Program-made: the position numbers and the translations under genes
NCBI GenBank assembly: GCA_008477525.1
Contig: SPDT01000006.1
Coordinates: forward strand, 89,501 to 153,500
Length of the DNA: 64,000 nucleotides
Direction of reading: 5' to 3'
Origin: Hypomyces perniciosus
Taxonomy: Eukaryota; Ascomycota; Sordariomycetes; Hypocreales; Hypocreaceae
Shown: positions 52,849 to 62,813 of the stretch, in pieces
Layout of the letters: each line of letters starts with the position of its first letter
Numbering within the stretch: position 1 is the first letter of the stretch
Notes under the pieces: generated by a model
What the model saw: the letters and a program-made list of their open reading frames with translations, nothing else
Told to the model about the DNA's origin: nothing
Database searches by the model: none

Positions 52849-55661
52849 ATGCCGACTCAACATGTTGAGCCAGAGTCTCATGATCACCTCCAAGATGTTG
52901 CGGGCGCGCTGCTCAAGGCGCGCAAAATCGTCGTCGTGACAGGCGCCGGCATCAGCACCAACTCGGGCATTCCAGTTTGTCTAGCCCCACGTGTCGTGTC
53001 GCTACGAGTTGCTGCCTTTGCATACTGATCATTGACCAGGACTTTCGCTCTGAGAATGGCCTTTACTCGTTAATACAGGCTCAATTCGAAGCTGCAAGTC
53101 AACAGACACGCCAATCGGAGCGGACGAAGATGGACAATGCCACTGATGAGGGAGAGGGCGATCGCCCGAGGAAGCGCAGGAGGATATCACGGGACAACTC
53201 GCCCGATTCTGGTGATGTTTCTCAAGAGATCAAGGGCGAGGTCAAAGTCCGCATCGGCGCAGTATGCGTCGAGCCAGATCTTCCTCCTATAGCTTGCGAT
53301 GGCACAGACACCAGCCAGTCCAAGCCCAACGCGCTCGATGAGCCTTGCGTTAGCACACCACGGCCAAAGCTTCCTCCTTCATCCACGGCACATCTGACGA
53401 CATCTCCTCTCTCCTCTCCCCCAGCTGAAGAATTCATCATTCCACCATCTTCGTTGCGACCTGGACCTCACAGACGCATGGCACACCTATCCTCAGCCCG
53501 CGCTTCATCACCGCTCTCATCACCCCCGTCAGGCCTTTTTGATGCTTCCCCGCCAGCTTCTCCATCAGACGCAAGCATAAGTAGACGGAGTAGTACAACG
53601 CCGTCTGAGGTGGAGGAGAGCCAAACTTCCACCGCATTCACAGCTTCTCAAACGTCCACTTCCGGGAAGATCAACTTACCCAACATGAAGGGCAAGGACC
53701 TTTTTGACGCTTCTATATGGTCAGATCCCACAAGAACAACCGTCTTCTATAGGTTTGCGACATCACTTCGACAGAAGGTTCGCGACGCTGAACCAACGAG
53801 TTCGCATAAATTTATCAGCCATCTTCGGGACCGAGGAAAGCTGGTGCGATGCTACACACAAAACATCGACCAAATCGAAGAAAAGGTTGGGCTTTCGACA
53901 TCCCTGCTTGATGGCCCAGGCAGTCGGGGGCGATTTTCCCGAAGATCGACGGCGAACATGAGCCAACTGAAAAAAATGGTAGAAGAAGTCACAAGCGGTA
54001 ACAGCAGCGATGCTGCCTCATCAGATAAACCGAGCCAGTCCGGAAACGAATCTAGTCAACAAAATCAAGCAGATGCCTCAGATAACTCCAGTCCGCCTTC
54101 TCAAGTCGACCGCAAGACAGACGAACCAGAGTTCTCTCAGCCGGACCAAACCAAGGTTATACCACCAAAACGAGAGCCTCCAAAATCTGGAGTAGAGTGC
54201 GTGTTTTTACATGGCTCCCTGGAACTCCTCAGATGTTTTCTGTGTGGACAGGTGTGTTCTTGGGATGACGACGACCGTGTGATGGAGACTCTGTCCGGTC
54301 AACAGCCCGAATGCCCTCACTGCGTCGGTGCGACAGAGGCTCGAAGGGAGAAAGGAAAGCGAGCTTTGGGTGTTGGCAAACTAAGGCCGGATATCGTGCT
54401 CTATGGGGAAGAACACCCCAATGCACATCTCATCAGCCCCATCGTGACGCACGACCTAGCCCTATACCCCGATATGCTCCTGATCCTCGGAACGAGCTTA
54501 CGAGTCCATGGTCTCAAGGTCATGGTCAGGGAATTCGCCAAGACAGTGCACAGCAAAGGCGGTAAAGTTGTCTTTGTCAATTTCACCAAACCCCCGGAGA
54601 GTTCTTGGGGTGATATTATCGACTATTGGGTCCAGTGGGACTGTGATGCATGGGTTTCGGACCTTCAAGTCCGTATACCGAAGCTCTGGCAGGCCCCGGA
54701 GCCTCCGAAGCCAAAGAAAAAGCGGGATTCTGGAGGCGTCGCATCAGAGGACAACAAGGAAGAGAAGAAGAAGCCACCCGCTGCGAACCCAGCAGCCCTT
54801 CGCGACACCCAAGTCTCCGGAGCGTACTGCACCTTGAAGATTCTCAGGGAGTTGCACAGAATAACACGCAAACCGCTTCCTCAGCGCAGGGCCTCGATCG
54901 CCGTAGTAAATCCTACTGCTATGGTTGCTGAACCAACTATTCAGGTCACAACGAATCCCCTGCCAAATACACCAAAAACGAAGCCCAAGCGGCCGCGCAA
55001 ATCAGCACCGGGTGCTTTGGAAAAACCCAAGCGAACATCCTCAACACTCAATCCAAACCATGGCCGAAACCGAAAACAAGCAGCAGACATCACCCCAGAT
55101 ATACAACCTAGTCAGCCTCTCGAACCCGCTATTGAATTCAGCTCCATTCTGGACTCGGTCAAGAACAATCCGCGAGTTCGGAAGAGAAAGATGATTGATG
55201 GAATAGAAGTTTACCCCATCGGACAGAAGCATGGTGGTTCACAGATTCCCATGAACAAGGCAGACCTCACGCTCCCTCCTTTGCGGCCTGAACCGAATCC
55301 TGTCCGTGAAAAGCCACAGCCGCTTGAACCCACCAGTCCTCCTACTGGTCCGCCTTCGCTTCTGTCGCCCAATCGGCAGGCCGCGAGAACATTTAATTGG
55401 CCTCACTCGTTTTATCTACAGGACCCTTGTGTTAACTGGTTCGGGAACCCACCGTACTTGGTGAATCTGGGGGAGCAGGGTCATAGCGAACAACACAGAT
55501 GGCCTACAGCACAGCATGGGACCAAAGAAATGGAGGAGGTGAGCGTTGCCGCTACTTTGGCGAGTATGAGGACAGACACCCCAGTTGTCTCGAAGCTCGC
55601 CTCCCCGATACTACCGCGGGGCTTGATGAATTGGGCCTCGGCTTGGGAGTGCCGGAGGTGA
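52849..55661 (+). CDS. NAD-dependent histone deacetylase, Hst3/Hst4-type sirtuin
   Basis: Two exons, 52849-52974 and 53040-55661, with a 65-nt intron (GTTTGT donor, GACCAG acceptor) that splits the GIP/DFRS motif. The product is 915 residues. The sirtuin core is complete: TGAGISTNSGIPDFRS (31-46), TQNID (315-319), the catalytic His433 in FLHGSLE, zinc ligands Cys441, Cys444, Cys467 and Cys470, GTSLRVHG, and VFVNFTKP. About 190 disordered residues (roughly 68-257) sit between the NAD loop and KGKDLFDASIW, and a long Pro/Lys-rich tail follows the core. Core sequence and size match the fungal Hst4 branch, which removes acetyl from H3 Lys56 and affects genome stability and silencing of metabolite clusters. 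The large inserts are likely regulatory. Confidence 0.92.
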
Positions 55662-56548
55662 AATAAACCACATTTGGGCACCCCAGCATTATTCTCGGCG
55701 TTTTGGGTCGTTCATATATATGAACAGCATTGTTATAGATTACCGGAGGGTTTTATATCTCTGACACGCATGATGAGCGTTTACACATAGCGGGATTATG
55801 ATACGATAACTTTTGAGGACTTGATACGACTGTTTTTTTACGCACAATTGAATCATGCAGTACATGAATACCTGCAGTCCGTTCAATCCGCGCTTACTTA
55901 TTCACGACCGTGAACGTTTACTTACGAATGATGACTACCGGTTCGCCTAAGTGGGGGAACTGTCCCATCCGCCGAATAACGACGGCTACCAGCGCGCCTT
56001 TCAGTTTCACCAATGTGAACAAACCCAAGCAACGATCATACTACTAGTTCTCGGCTAGCAAAAGACGTGGAGAAAGGCAGACCTGGATACACCGTGAGGG
56101 GATGATGTGGGTTGAGGATGGTGGTGAAATAAGGGTCACACAACTTCAGCTCTTACTTAATACGAACTGCTTGAATCATACTCCAACGCCGTTGAAGGGA
56201 ATCCTCAGGTGGGACTGGAGGAAATAGTCCGGTTTCTGGATCACCTCTTATAGTCTAAATAAACCCTAATGGTTGATGGAAAGGCCGGATAATATTGGTG
56301 GTTTTTATGTTTCTCTTGTGAACGTCTGTTTTGCGTCCCTCACTCTTCGGTCATTGATTCAGTAAATATGGGGTCTAGGGAGGCAATCAAACAATTTGGA
56401 GGGGCGATGAAAGGTTTTCGTTTGATCCCACATAGACGAATCTCGACCATGGTGCGTGCCAAAAGCCCGAGTCGTCTCACTGAAGTATATCATCGTGTGA
56501 TTTCACTGCCCGTCGCTCTCCTACCAACGGCATTGCCGTAGGCTCCCC
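55662..56548. other. intergenic region downstream of the sirtuin gene
   Basis: About 890 bp of AT-rich DNA in which I see no gene, repeat family or motif. Confidence 0.5.
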
Positions 56549-57262
56549 AAGACCATAGTGTCCAAGCTCCGCGAATACCAGGACCTGAACTGAGCGGAGG
56601 ATGCGGAAAAGGTGCTACAGTGGGTGATGAGGACCTCTGTCGATGAGTACAAGACTGTCATACTGATTTCTTCCTGGGTAACAGGCTTTGAGTCAGGATC
56701 AGTGCGCAGATTTACCTAGATATAAAGGATCATGAGTATGCTGCTAAGGTCCTCAGGGACATCAGCGAGAGAGTGGCAAAGAAGGAATACCTAGAGTGGC
56801 CATGATATGCTGAGAGCTTTATGCATTGTCACGATGAACTAGCACGCTTATCTAACAGGTTCATGGGGTTTTGTATACAATTTTTCCCTTTGGATCAAAT
56901 ATAGGATGCTCTTGGAGAGCTAGCAATACATTCGACTTCAAACGCCAGGATCTACATAGCAATTAGGTACTGGGCCATCTGTTTTTGGGCAGCTCAAGAC
57001 CCATGTTATCCGGGAATTAGTCAGGAATGTTGAACCAAAGGCTTCATATTATTAGCATCTGAATGGCTCCTTGGCACATGGAGGATCAACGTCACCAGCC
57101 GGTCGGAACCGCCAAGGTCGATGACTGAACGAAGGAAGAGCTTGGCATACATATTCCAGATAAAGATATTGGAAAAGGCGTATTCGAGATGAATGAGATT
57201 GTGTGGCACCATGAACTGGAGTGAGATTCTACGAAACAACCGGTATCTTCGAGGCGGCACAG
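56549..57262 (+). pseudogene. decayed helical-repeat-like gene remnant
   Basis: Plus-strand pieces in several frames: KTIVSKLREYQDLN, stop, AEDAEKVLQWVMRTSVDEY (from 56549), then in another frame AQIYLDIKDHEYAAKVLRDISERVAKKEYLEWP, stop, YAESFMHCHDELARL (from 56704), then EWLLGTWRIN further on. The amphipathic helical pattern recalls TPR-like or NLR C-terminal regions, but no diagnostic motif remains. The stops are TGA after Asn or Pro, compatible with former TGG or CGA codons. I am fairly sure it is former coding DNA and unsure of the family. Confidence 0.35.
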
Positions 57263-58296
57263 CTATTTGGGACTTGTCTACCCTAGCCTAGATTTGCATG
57301 GCGATATCGGAGCCTCAATACATATAGAACCGGGTTTCTTAATTTGACAAAGAGATCCCCAAGTCGACTCAACGCTATTGACAAGTATTCTCTGGTCTTG
57401 CAACACAAGTCGTTTCAGAACTGGGATGGTGGATTGTTTTACAGGCCTGCAAAACACTTAAGCCCACCGTTTCAGTGTCTGTCCTCAGCTACCACCAGCC
57501 AACCATCGACGCGCGACGCGCGTATAGCCTGCATCTCTGTTTGGCGACACATAGGATTCAAAATAGCAAGCGTTGCTTCCAAAGTCCCATGGCCAAGAGA
57601 TCTGGTCCAGATCGACAAACTCGAAACGACAGCAACCAGCCGACAGGCTATTGGTGAGTCCCTCTGCTCTAGAGACTGAGTCGAACTCTTGAGATGAATA
57701 GCGTTGATGAAGCCCCGTCTATCACGGCACGCATATCCGACCTGGAATATATCGAGGCTTGAGTATAGTCCCAGTAGATCTAAGCAGTGTGCTCTTCACC
57801 ATAAAGCCCCGCCAATCGTCATGCACTCCGTGTCTGAGGCTTTACCCAAACCATCGGATCTCGATGATGAACATACCTCTTGAGGATGACAACCCATTCT
57901 ATCCGCAGGACGTATGGAGGGCAATGGCACCTGTAAGGCCACAACTCACGGAAAAGTCGGATAATACGCAGCTTGCTAGGGGTAGAGACCAAGATCTGAG
58001 GCATCGTAGCGTCTCCAATCAGGGGTATTCCGTATTGCGGTTTGCCCTTTTTTCTACATAACAGTATTGCATTACCTCCTTCTGCCTCCGTTATGATACT
58101 TCAACACCGTTGCCAAGCCGTTTATATATCCTTTGTTTCCTTCTCTTTTGTCATTTCTGGTTCAGCCAGTATCTCTCTGGAAGGGATTCGGTTCAGCGTT
58201 TATTTCTTCTTTTCTTCAACCACCTGGTGTGGTTTCTTTCATGTATTTCTTGTACATACTATCTCCCCACATAACAACCCAGCGCGATTGTTCATA
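57263..58296. other. gene-poor region upstream of the aspartic protease gene
   Basis: About 1 kb. Short frames here have no motifs. The last 200 bp is T/C-rich, as in a leader. Confidence 0.45.
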
Positions 58297-59777
58297 ATGC
58301 AGGCCCGGCTCCTCCTCTGTATTCTACTTCTGGGCTTTGTTGCGTTTGTTTCGGCATCAGCTACCCCGTTACAGAAACGTTCATTCCGGGTGGAACGTGT
58401 GAAGAACCCCAACTTCACTGGTCACAATGGCGCGCAAGCCCTGTCCAAGGCATTAAGAAAGTTTGGCATGCCTACGCCTAACAATTTGAAGAATGCTATC
58501 AAGGCTCAGAAGACTGCCCAACTGGCTCGTCGGGCAGGACCACGACACGCTGTTCGCAGGGGATTGCCAGATGATCTCATTGGAGATGGCTTAGGAAAAA
58601 CTGAAAGATGATTCGGGCCATCACAAAGGATGCGGGGGTGGTAGGAAGGGAGGAAATGGAAAAAAGCCGACTACATCCAACCAGACGGGTGAGGTTCAGA
58701 ACATGCCAATTAAGAATGACGCCGAGTTCTTGTCCCCTGTCAAGATCGGAGGACAGACTCTGAATCTCGATCTCGACACTGGTTCATCCGATCTCTGGGT
58801 CTTCAACACTGCCCTGGATCCCGCCCTGTCGGGAGGCCACGTTCTCTTCGATCCAAGCAAGAGCAAGACCTTTACTTTGATGAAGGATGCGCAATTCCTT
58901 GTCACGTATGGGGATAGCTCTGCGGCCAAAGGCATTGTGGGTAACGATGTTGTTGATTTCGGTGGTGCCGTCGTTCAGAACCAAGCGGTTGAGCTGGCCA
59001 CTGACGTGACACAAGAGTTCGTTCAAGATCAGGCCAACGACGGTCTCATGGGTCTTGCCTTCGGCACGCTCAACAGGGTTCAGCCCCAACAGCAAAAGAC
59101 CTTCTTCGAAAACGTCGTCGACTCTCTCGACCAGCCCGTCTTCACTGTTGATCTTCGTAAGGCCCAGCCTGGCACATACGAATTTGGTCAGATCGACTCG
59201 ACCAAGTTCAAGGGCGACTTGATCTCCATTCCCGTCAACAAAACTCAGGGATTCTGGCAGTTTAGCAGTGAGAAGTTTGCAGTCAATGGTGGCAAGCCTC
59301 AGGATGCGACACCCGGTTTCCAAGCCATTGCTGATACTGGCACCACCCTACTCCTGGCTGACCCCGTGGTTGTACAAAGTTACTACTCCCAGGTCAAGGG
59401 CGCACAGGACAACGCACAGGCGGGGGGTATCACCGTCCCCTGTGATTCTAAGCTGCCCGACCTGCAGCTTGATATTGGTGGGCAGTATATGGCTGTGGTC
59501 AAGGGTGACGACATCCTCTTCAACAAGGTCTCGGGCAATAGTAAGTTCCATCCTTTGTGCATGAATGTATCTGGGCTCAAGCGCATGGCTGACGTACGAT
59601 GATTGCACAGCCTGCTTTGGTGGACTGCAGGCCACGACAGGTGGATTAGGCATATACGGCGACATCTTCTTCAAGTCCCAGTTCGTAGTATTCAACCTTG
59701 GCAATACTACCCTAGAGATGGTAGAAACATGCTTAAGTGGGATGCTTAAAATGAAGGGTGTATTGGAAATGCCTTGA
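58297..59777 (+). pseudogene. secreted aspartic protease (pepsin family A1) with a frameshift
   Basis: The start at 58297 opens a signal peptide (LLLCILLLGFVAFVSASA) and a basic propeptide with LRKFGMPTPNNLKNAIKAQK. In the A-run at 58596-58600 the frame shifts by one base and would end at TGA 58609. Reading on in the next frame gives a full pepsin: LDLDTGSSDLWVF (first active Asp), the YGDSS flap, IADTGTTLLL (second active Asp), and the C-terminal TCFGGLQ and GIYGDIFFKSQFVVF. A 70-nt intron (59541-59610, GTAAGT-CACAG) lies before the last exon. With one base removed the coding length is 1410 nt (469 residues), the usual aspergillopepsin-like size. It would digest protein outside the cell at acid pH. 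Either a recent pseudogene or a homopolymer error; an unrecognised intron with a weak donor is less likely. Confidence 0.75.
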
Positions 59778-60264
59778 GCTATCAATCAACATGATATATT
59801 TCTGCCTTTCCATTAAGCCCGTGACTCAAGTATATACATTACACTGAAATCGGGCGATGTGGCTGATGCGAATGACCGGATTGAGAGACGTTGAAATAGA
59901 GCCAAGTTTCGTATTTGGATCGTACATCGAAACGATTGAGCAGCCGCAATTCGGGCCGTCAATAATTGTGGCCTCCCGTGGGCTTGATCTGCATGTGATT
60001 GGCGTATTGGGGAAAAGATCCCAGCACAAAGCTGTCAGGCTGAATTCAAGGCTTTCTCGACATTAGAAACCCGGCTGAGACGCCACAGCCGCAAATCATG
60101 AGACGCTAGATACCCTCTCTCCTATGCTACCTATAAAATGGTTCATCTCGGCCGAGTTTATTAAACTTGAAATGAGAAAACTACTAAGTTTCGTAGCGAC
60201 CATACTCAAAGCTCTAAGCACACTTGCAAACCACCGCAATTTCAAGACATCACATCCCTCAAAG
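59778..60264. other. intergenic region downstream of the aspartic protease gene
   Basis: About 490 bp, without a recognisable gene. Promoter of the small conserved gene at the right end. Confidence 0.5.
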
Positions 60265-60624
60265 ATGGGTTCTTCACAGTCCTCGGGCGGTGGTGATGGC
60301 GACACCACCAAAAAGTCACTCTACCAACGTGCTCAGGACAAGAAGCGTGGCAAGGGCCCCAGCGATGAGGATATCATGAAGTACACCGGCAAGACGCGCG
60401 AGGAACTCAACACCTGGGCCGAGACACAGCCGGGCGTGGGCAAGAACCAGCTCGCTGGAAAACTTACAGCCGGACCGACCTCCGGGCTTCAGGGCATGGC
60501 GGCGGGTGAAGGCTACGGTGGTTGGGGATTTGAAGCGGAGGTCAATGATGGGAAGAGAGGGATGAAGTTTCCGCCGCAGCAGGAACAGAAGCAGGCGAAG
60601 GTTGTGGAGGATGATAGTGCTTGA
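60265..60624 (+). CDS. small conserved fungal protein of unknown function
   Basis: 119 residues from the ATG at 60265. The longer open frame upstream (to 60124) lacks protein character. MGSSQSSGG at the start is a good N-myristoylation signal (Gly2, Ser6). Then come a basic QRAQDKKRGKG segment and SDEDIMKYTGKTREELNTWAE, a helix-turn-helix-like acidic part. After it come PGVGKNQLAGKL, a Gly-rich GYGGWGFEAE motif and RGMKFPPQ. From memory, short proteins with the KYTGxTxEELNxWA and GYGGWG blocks are widespread in filamentous ascomycetes without assigned function. Myristoylation would put it on a membrane. No introns, no operon-like context. Real gene likely; function unknown. Confidence 0.7.
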   Translation: MGSSQSSGGGDGDTTKKSLYQRAQDKKRGKGPSDEDIMKYTGKTREELNTWAETQPGVGKNQLAGKLTAGPTSGLQGMAAGEGYGGWGFEAEVNDGKRGMKFPPQQEQKQAKVVEDDSA

Positions 60625-60820
60625 GGGGGGATGACGGGTCTGGGTGTTGGAGATTAGGGATTGGACGGAATGAGTAGTGTATGGCGATTCTTTCGCATTA
60701 ATGTTGTTATGTATTTATGAGTTAATGATTGGTGGAAGACCCCCCAAAGTACGCTTCGTCACACTTCTCGAGCAAACCAAAGTTACAAAGTAGCCCTGAT
60801 GTGTATAAATCTCGTAATTC

Positions 60821-61500
60821 CTACAACCGTTGAACTCTAACCCCAGAGTCTGTTCTGGTTGTCTGAGTATCAGGGGGTCGTCTCTGGGCGCAGACATTGT
60901 AACCAACGTTCTTGACGATGTAGTCGACATGCTGTACCAACCAAAGGCACCTACCTGGTGGGAATGGATTTGTCTGTGGCAGTGCACCCCCTCCCATAAC
61001 CGGCGGGCTGCAATCTCCATCATCCACCAAGTCCCCTCGGTCTAAGTGGCGAGTCTCATGTAAGATGAGTCTATCGAGATGTCTAAGGGGTGCCCCATCG
61101 AGCATTTCATCGAATACTTTATCAGTTGAGGCAACCCTTTTGGGGACGTCCTGAATCAGTTTCGGGTGATCAACAAGAGCAAGGATGGAGAGTTAGTCTT
61201 TTAGAGGCATGTGACCCTGATTTTCCATCATCGTATCCTCCCTAACTAGAAAGGGCTCCACATCACATTCGGATGTGCGTGTCACGAGAGGATCAAGAGT
61301 TCCGTCTACAAAGATACCAGTACCAACCTAGAAAGAAGAATGTATATTTAATGACAATTTAGATATGGGCTTACCTTGGCTCCATTCTCCAAACTCATCT
61401 GAACACCGACGACTTCCTGCACACTTCATGGTGAGATTCTGGCACCAAGGTCGATGAACTCTTGGGGCACGGGTAGATGAATGCATCTACTCATCCAACG
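60821..61500 (-). pseudogene. zincin metalloprotease pseudogene (HExxH, Lys-endopeptidase/M35-like)
   Basis: On the minus strand a decayed gene can be followed through a 47-nt GT-AG intron (61328-61374). Upstream exon: HLPVPQEFIDLGARISP, a TGA, then SVQEVVGVQMSLENGAK. Downstream: VGTGIFVDGTLDPLVTR, ENQGHMPLKD, a TAA, and then an open stretch of about 110 codons. That stretch contains RLILHETRHLD, which keeps the HExxH zinc motif, and DLVDDGDCSPP, and ends in IVKNVGYNVCAQRRPP, which resembles the NADNYA region of fungal lysine-specific metallo-endopeptidase-like proteins. Two in-frame stops and the lack of a signal peptide show it is broken. The family is inferred from the spacing of HExxH and the later Asn/Tyr block. 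Confidence 0.45.
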
Positions 61501-61710
61501 TCTACTAGGTTCAGCAATACCGCAAACGCATTAAAATAACATCAGTGTCTTCATTCACCAATAGAGAAATCGGGATGTAAAGTAAGAATCCGCCCCCCAG
61601 AAAAAGCAATGAGCCATCGAATCCGCACTTATCACGAATAAGTTGTGCTACCATCCACACAACAAGTATGACAAAGAAAACAAATTCCTCATATGCAGAA
61701 CATATTTTAA

Positions 61711-61865
61711 CGCGTTCTGGCATGGATGCTGACTTAGAGGCGTTCAGCCATTATCCAGCAGATGGTAGCTTCGCGGCACTGCCCGGTCGGACAGCCGCAA
61801 AAACCAATTATCTGAATCAGCGGTTCCTCTCGTACTAAGCTGAATTACCATTGCGGTGAGGTCAT

Positions 61866-61920
<55 letters not shown>

Positions 61921-62420
61921 ATTCAAGTTGTCCAACACGCCGACTCAGCTGCATGACAGCAGTCATCAGAGTTGTTGGACTACCAGGCTCGCCTCAGGCA
62001 TTTCCTCCTGAGGCTTGTGTTCCCGTCTCCAATGGAGAGGTACGCCCCCTGTGGAGTTTGGGCTGCAGGCCCTCTCCCCACCGGCTTGGTTTCCCAAGGG
62101 TTTGGCACGTCCCTTAAGCGGCCTGCGTCATAGCAGAGCCGCCCACACCTTTCCGCGCTCTACATGGGCTATCTAGCGTCAGTTTTACTTGACGAGTTAA
62201 TCACTTAACTATAGCTCCACTCGAGATTGGCGTAGTGGCCTGTTGCGACCACCCGTAGCCTTCCTCGATCCAGGTTGTGTTGCCGTACAGCGCCTGCAAT
62301 TGTTATGCTGTATCGACTAGCCAGTGGCCCCCCCGAGCAGGGCGATCTGACTTTTCCCACCAATTTGGAAGTATGGTCTAGTGGGTGAACAATCCAACGC
62401 TTACCGAATTCTGCTTCGGT

Positions 62421-62456
<36 letters not shown>

Positions 62457-62492
62457 GACGTCGCTATGAACGCTTGGCCGCCACAAGCCAGT
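61711..62492 (-). rRNA. truncated 28S (LSU) rRNA gene fragment, with a group I intron
   Basis: The minus strand carries 326 nt of LSU rRNA in two parts, 62380-62492 and 61711-61923, separated by a 456-nt intron. It runs from ACTGGCTTGTGG through the A-loop (GGATTGTTCACCC) and GAGCTGGGTTTAGACCG to the sarcin-ricin loop AGTACGAGAGGAACC, and stops matching just past CATGCCAGAACGCG. Both ends are cut off: the upstream LSU should continue toward GGGATAA and does not, and the last part of the 28S is absent. So this is a dispersed rDNA piece, not a working unit. Its sequence is close to other filamentous ascomycetes and little mutated, suggesting a recent insertion or conversion. It lies in a block of decayed genes. 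Confidence 0.85.
61924..62379 (-). mobile_element. group I intron in 28S at the L2563-type site
   Basis: The insert interrupts 28S between CCCACT and AATAGGGAACG, which by counting from the A-loop is the site called L2563 in fungal LSU. The 5' exon ends in U and its last six bases, CCCACU, pair with GGUGGG at 62356-62361 in the intron (U-G at the splice site). This makes the P1 helix with an internal guide. The intron ends in G, as group I introns do. An AATTGCAGGC stretch resembles the P element, and a perfect 8-bp stem (61991-62014) forms a peripheral hairpin. I cannot assign P7 or the subgroup by eye. No homing endonuclease frame is seen. Confidence 0.75.
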
Positions 62493-62522
62493 CCCCCTTT
62501 TCGAAGCAGCCAACTCAATCCA

Positions 62523-62813
62523 TTACTCCAGGGTTATCCTTTCAGTGTATACCACAGGCACATCCGGGTTGACAAGATGATCCGGGCAATAATGAGGCAT
62601 TTCTTTCCTGGGTTTCTTGACGATTGGTGTGCACTTTATGATCATCACTAGCCGTTCCTCGTATTGCTCAAACTTTGCATTTTTTGTCCACCCGCACCGG
62701 TAGTTGATACGCCACTCAGTGCATATGCTGTTGTATCACTCAATTATTACAAATTGACTGGCAATAGCTCCCTGTGGTTTATTTGTAGTGTATGGGCTTT
62801 GCTCCTCATTCAT
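62523..62813 (-). pseudogene. 97-codon coding relic adjoining the 28S fragment
   Basis: From an ATG at 62811-62813 the minus-strand frame runs 97 codons with a single internal TGA (codon 26) to a TAA at 62523. Its residues look like protein: YNSICTEWRINYR, CGWTKNAKFEQYEERL, then PHYCPDHLVNPDVPVVYTER. The WRINYR...FEQYEERL pattern recalls small fungal proteins of unknown function. The CPDHLV block faintly resembles a His-Cys endonuclease motif but lacks its partners. It begins 30 bp past the rDNA edge and is transcribed toward it. Could be chance. Confidence 0.25.

Noticed and set aside
61511..61723. 70-codon hydrophobic frame starting inside the 28S fragment
   Set aside because: Its first codons are rRNA sequence and the rest is AT-rich flank, so it is most likely a chance fusion.
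62530..62600. His-Cys homing endonuclease motif (CPDHLV)
   Set aside because: Only one short block resembles the family; the other Cys/His positions and the rest of the domain are absent.
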